Source: DASXBA01 sp046729895 (GTDB lineage: Bacteria; Actinomycetota; Thermoleophilia; Solirubrobacterales; Thermoleophilaceae). Taken from it: a stretch of DNA of 7,520 bases. The notes under the pieces were generated by a model. It saw nothing but the letters and a program-made list of their open reading frames with translations, did no database searches and was not told the origin of the DNA. How positions within the stretch are numbered: position 1 is the first letter of the stretch; each line of letters begins with the position of its first letter. This document shows positions 5,603 through 7,520 of the stretch, in pieces. A program made the position numbers and the translations under genes. Location of the stretch: assembly GCA_046729895.1 (NCBI GenBank), contig JBKPHP010000011.1, forward strand, positions 1-7,520. Reading direction: 5' to 3'.

Positions 5603-6796
5603 GTGACGACGACCACTGAAGCGCCGCGCAAGCGGATTCCACGGAGCCCGGACGGCGACTACACACGTGAGGCGGCCGAGAGGCGCCGCGCCTTCATCGA
5701 AGAGGAGACGGGCGTCAACCTGGAGCACGTCTCGAGCTACTCGGTCGACCCCTCGATGCTGTCGGGCAACATCGAGAACTTCACCGGGGTCGCGCAGGTG
5801 CCGATCGGCTTCGCCGGCCCCCTGCTCGTGAACGGGGAGCAGGCGCAGGGCGAGTTCTACATCCCGCTGGCCACGGCCGAAGGAACCCTGGTGGCGAGCT
5901 ACAACCGGGGGATGCGGCTGCTCCGAGAGGCCGGCGGCGTCAAGACCACGGTGCTCGACGACCGCATGCAGCGGGCGCCGGCGTTCCTCTTCGAGAGCGC
6001 TCGCGAGGCACGCGATTTCGGCGAGTGGCTCGACGATCACTTCGAGGAGATCAAGGAGGCGGCCGAGGCCACGACCCGGTCGGGCAAGCTCCAGGACATC
6101 GAGCAGTACTCGGCAAGCCGGATCATCTTCACCCGCTTCAACTACACGACGGGCGACGCGGCGGGGCAGAACCTGACCGGCAAGGCCACCCAGGCGGCCT
6201 GCGACTGGATCCAGTCCAACTACGGAGACGGGCTGGCGGGCTACTTCCTCGAGTCGAACTTCGCCACCGACAAGAAGAGCTCCCAGGTCAACATGCTGCG
6301 CACGCGGGGAAAGCGCGTCGTGGCCGAGGCCACACTTCCGCGCGACCTGATAGCGGAGCTGATGCACGCCGACGTGGAGCTGCTGTGGCGCGCCCGCCTG
6401 GTCTCGAACCTGGGTGGATTCATGTCCGGCGTGAACAACAACGGCGCCCATTCGGCCAACGGGATCACGGCGCTGTTCATCGCGACCGGCCAGGACGTGG
6501 CGAACGTGGCCGAGTCCTCAGCTGCCCTGAACTTCAGCGAGGTGCTGCCGAACGGCGACTACTACGTGTCGGTGACCATCCCGTCGCTGATCGTGGCGAC
6601 CTACGGTGGGGGGACGGGCCTGGCCACCCAGCGCGAGTGCCTGGAGCTGCTCGGCTGCTACGGCAAGGGAAAGGTGCGCAAGTTCACCGAGATCGTGGCG
6701 GCCACCGTGCTCTGCGGCGAGCTGTCCCTGGGCTCCGCCATCGTGGCCGAGGAGTGGGTCAAAGCCCACGACCTGTTCGGGCGGAACCGGCCATGA
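5603..6796 (+). CDS. Hydroxymethylglutaryl-CoA reductase
   Basis: 397-residue cytoplasmic enzyme that reduces HMG-CoA with two NAD(P)H to mevalonate (or runs in reverse in mevalonate users). The catalytic set is complete by comparison with the human enzyme: Glu93 in TAEGTLVAS (human TTEGCLVAS), Lys224 in ATDKKSS (human TDKKPAA, Lys691), Asp298 in ATGQDVANV (human GQDAAQN) and His389 in VKAHDLFGRNRP (human VKSHMIHNRS, His866). GFAGPLLVNG (69-78), the cofactor-loop GDAAGQN (184-190) and the glycine-rich YGGGTGLATQRECL (334-347) are also typical. The His-bearing tail favours a class I-like form without the eukaryotic membrane domain. GTG at 5603 is chosen because GGGGAGGAG (5588-5596) ends 6 bases upstream; an earlier in-frame GTG (5570) would add 11 residues spanning that site. 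No other mevalonate-pathway gene is in the window, so its physiological role is open. Confidence 0.93.
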   Translation: MTTTTEAPRKRIPRSPDGDYTREAAERRRAFIEEETGVNLEHVSSYSVDPSMLSGNIENFTGVAQVPIGFAGPLLVNGEQAQGEFYIPLATAEGTLVASYNRGMRLLREAGGVKTTVLDDRMQRAPAFLFESAREARDFGEWLDDHFEEIKEAAEATTRSGKLQDIEQYSASRIIFTRFNYTTGDAAGQNLTGKATQAACDWIQSNYGDGLAGYFLESNFATDKKSSQVNMLRTRGKRVVAEATLPRDLIAELMHADVELLWRARLVSNLGGFMSGVNNNGAHSANGITALFIATGQDVANVAESSAALNFSEVLPNGDYYVSVTIPSLIVATYGGGTGLATQRECLELLGCYGKGKVRKFTEIVAATVLCGELSLGSAIVAEEWVKAHDLFGRNRP

Positions 6797-6805
6797 TCTT
6801 TGCAA

Positions 6806-7520
6806 TCAGAGAAGCCCGTCGAGCTCACGGAGCATCAGGCGCGGCTCCTCCAAGACGTCGTCGTGGGTGTAGCGGCGGAAGTCGTCGCCGCGGGCGTGCG
6901 CCTCGCGCTCCCGGCGCCGGTCTTGCTCCCACGCATGGCGCGAGCGGTGATAGCGGTAGCTGTCGAGCTCGACAGTCAACCTGTGCTCGGGCCAGCGACA
7001 GTCCACGCGCCTGCCGCCGGCGGGCCGAGGCTCATCCCCCGCGCATGATCCGGCGGAGCTTTCGGGCGCCCGGGCTGCGCGGCCGGCGGTCGAGCACCGC
7101 CTCGACGTCGTCCGGTGTAGTCCCATAGCGAACCTGAGCCTCGTGACAGACCCGCGCCATGTTCATCCGTCGGGAGCTCGGCGGCGACGTCCACGAGGGT
7201 GCGGGCGACGGCCGTCACAGGGATGTCCTTCCAGGTGATGGCTCGCGCGGGTCGATCCGTCGCGATCGCCGCGTCCTCACGCCGGGGACGCGCCGTTGCG
7301 TCGGCGTGATCAACTCCGGCGGCGGCGCTCCCCTCTTGCTCAAGTCGAATAGCCGGGCGGCCGCTCTCCCGGCCAGGAGCGCTCGATCGCCACAGGCCCG
7401 CACGGCCGCCAGGTAACGCGCCTCGAGGCTCGGGGCGCGGTGTCCCACGCGATAGACGCCGCGGAACTCGGGGATCAGCGCTCCGGTGCGCAGCCTGTAC
7501 CTGATCTCATCGACGCTGAT
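6806..7520 (-). pseudogene. Broken AbiEi/DUF559-like protein gene (three frame changes, runs off right edge)
   Basis: Reading the minus strand from 7520, one protein is spread over successive frames. Segment A (7520 to about 7243) has winged-helix/AbiEi-like features, such as LIPEFRGVYRVGHRAPSLEA and ACGDRALLAGRAAARL. Segment B (7242 to about 7161) gives AITWKDIPVTAVARTLVDVA. Segment C (about 7159-7038) gives ARVCHEAQVRYGTTPDDVEA. Segment D (about 7039-6806) gives GGRRVDCRWPEHRLTVELDS, then YRYH and a tail DDFRRYTHDDVLEEPRLMLREL with stop TGA at 6808-6806. The C-terminus has the VSR/DUF559 endonuclease-fold pattern (VDC...VELD). Each junction is explained by a one-base indel: a missing base near 7242-7244, an extra A at 7160, and an extra G in the run at 7036-7040 or a larger deletion there. 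The start lies beyond the window. The protein in intact form is common in this group; its function is not established. Sequencing error is an alternative to true decay. It converges on the HMG-CoA reductase gene 9 bases away. Confidence 0.75.

Noticed and set aside
5303..6451. Minus-strand open frame of 382 codons across the methyltransferase and HMG-CoA reductase
   Set aside because: It lies opposite two genes with complete family motifs and crosses both of them; composition is that of an antisense shadow.
6960..6975. Perfect 16-bp palindrome CTGTCGAGCTCGACAG
   Set aside because: It falls inside codons for the conserved VELDS motif of the broken nuclease-like gene, so coding constraint and GC bias explain it more simply than a regulatory site.
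1..7520. CRISPR array, tRNA/rRNA genes, insertion sequence ends or attachment sites
   Set aside because: No regularly spaced repeats, cloverleaf-like segments, transposase motifs or flanking inverted repeats were found on either strand.

Overview
The window is GC-rich bacterial DNA of an actinobacterial kind, with GTG starts, strong GGAGG ribosome sites beside start codons that have none, and dense coding. The protein types (a VSR/DUF559-like nuclease relative, an 'ACPYSQRFWVE' methyltransferase, and a small 'TERYR...LPREG' protein remnant) remind me of the Thermoleophilia/Solirubrobacterales part of Actinomycetota. That placement is from memory of the families and was not computed.

Left half (1-4777): this looks like one catabolic module for a small, probably N-methylated amine. 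A permease of the APC superfamily (amino acid/choline transporter type, N-terminal 185 residues only) runs leftward out of the window. Divergent from it, across a 103-base region with a good promoter and a 20-bp palindrome, is a two-gene operon. The first gene is a choline/ethanolamine-kinase-like phosphotransferase. The second overlaps it by 17 bases and encodes an 823-residue flavoprotein fused to a GcvT-type folate domain, with the architecture of dimethylglycine/sarcosine dehydrogenases. A GntR-family regulator with an FCD ligand domain faces the operon tail to tail with an 18-base gap, and is the natural candidate to bind the palindrome. The proposed flow is import by the permease, phosphorylation and/or oxidative N-demethylation, and capture of the released one-carbon unit on tetrahydrofolate. 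The exact substrate cannot be read from the sequence.

Middle (4778-5520): divergent from the regulator is a 27-codon reading frame that looks like the N-terminal stub of a small conserved protein and may be read from a leaderless transcript. It is followed at once by a class I SAM-dependent methyltransferase with a short hydrophobic N-terminus.

Right part (5521-7520): a complete HMG-CoA reductase with its own ribosome site and all four catalytic residues stands without other mevalonate genes in view. Facing it, 9 bases away, is a broken gene on the minus strand for an AbiEi/DUF559-like protein (winged-helix type N-terminus, endonuclease-fold C-terminus). Its frame changes three times, and it runs off the right edge.

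No tRNA, rRNA, CRISPR array, insertion sequence or clear intrinsic terminator was seen. No gene-free stretch exceeds 300 bases.
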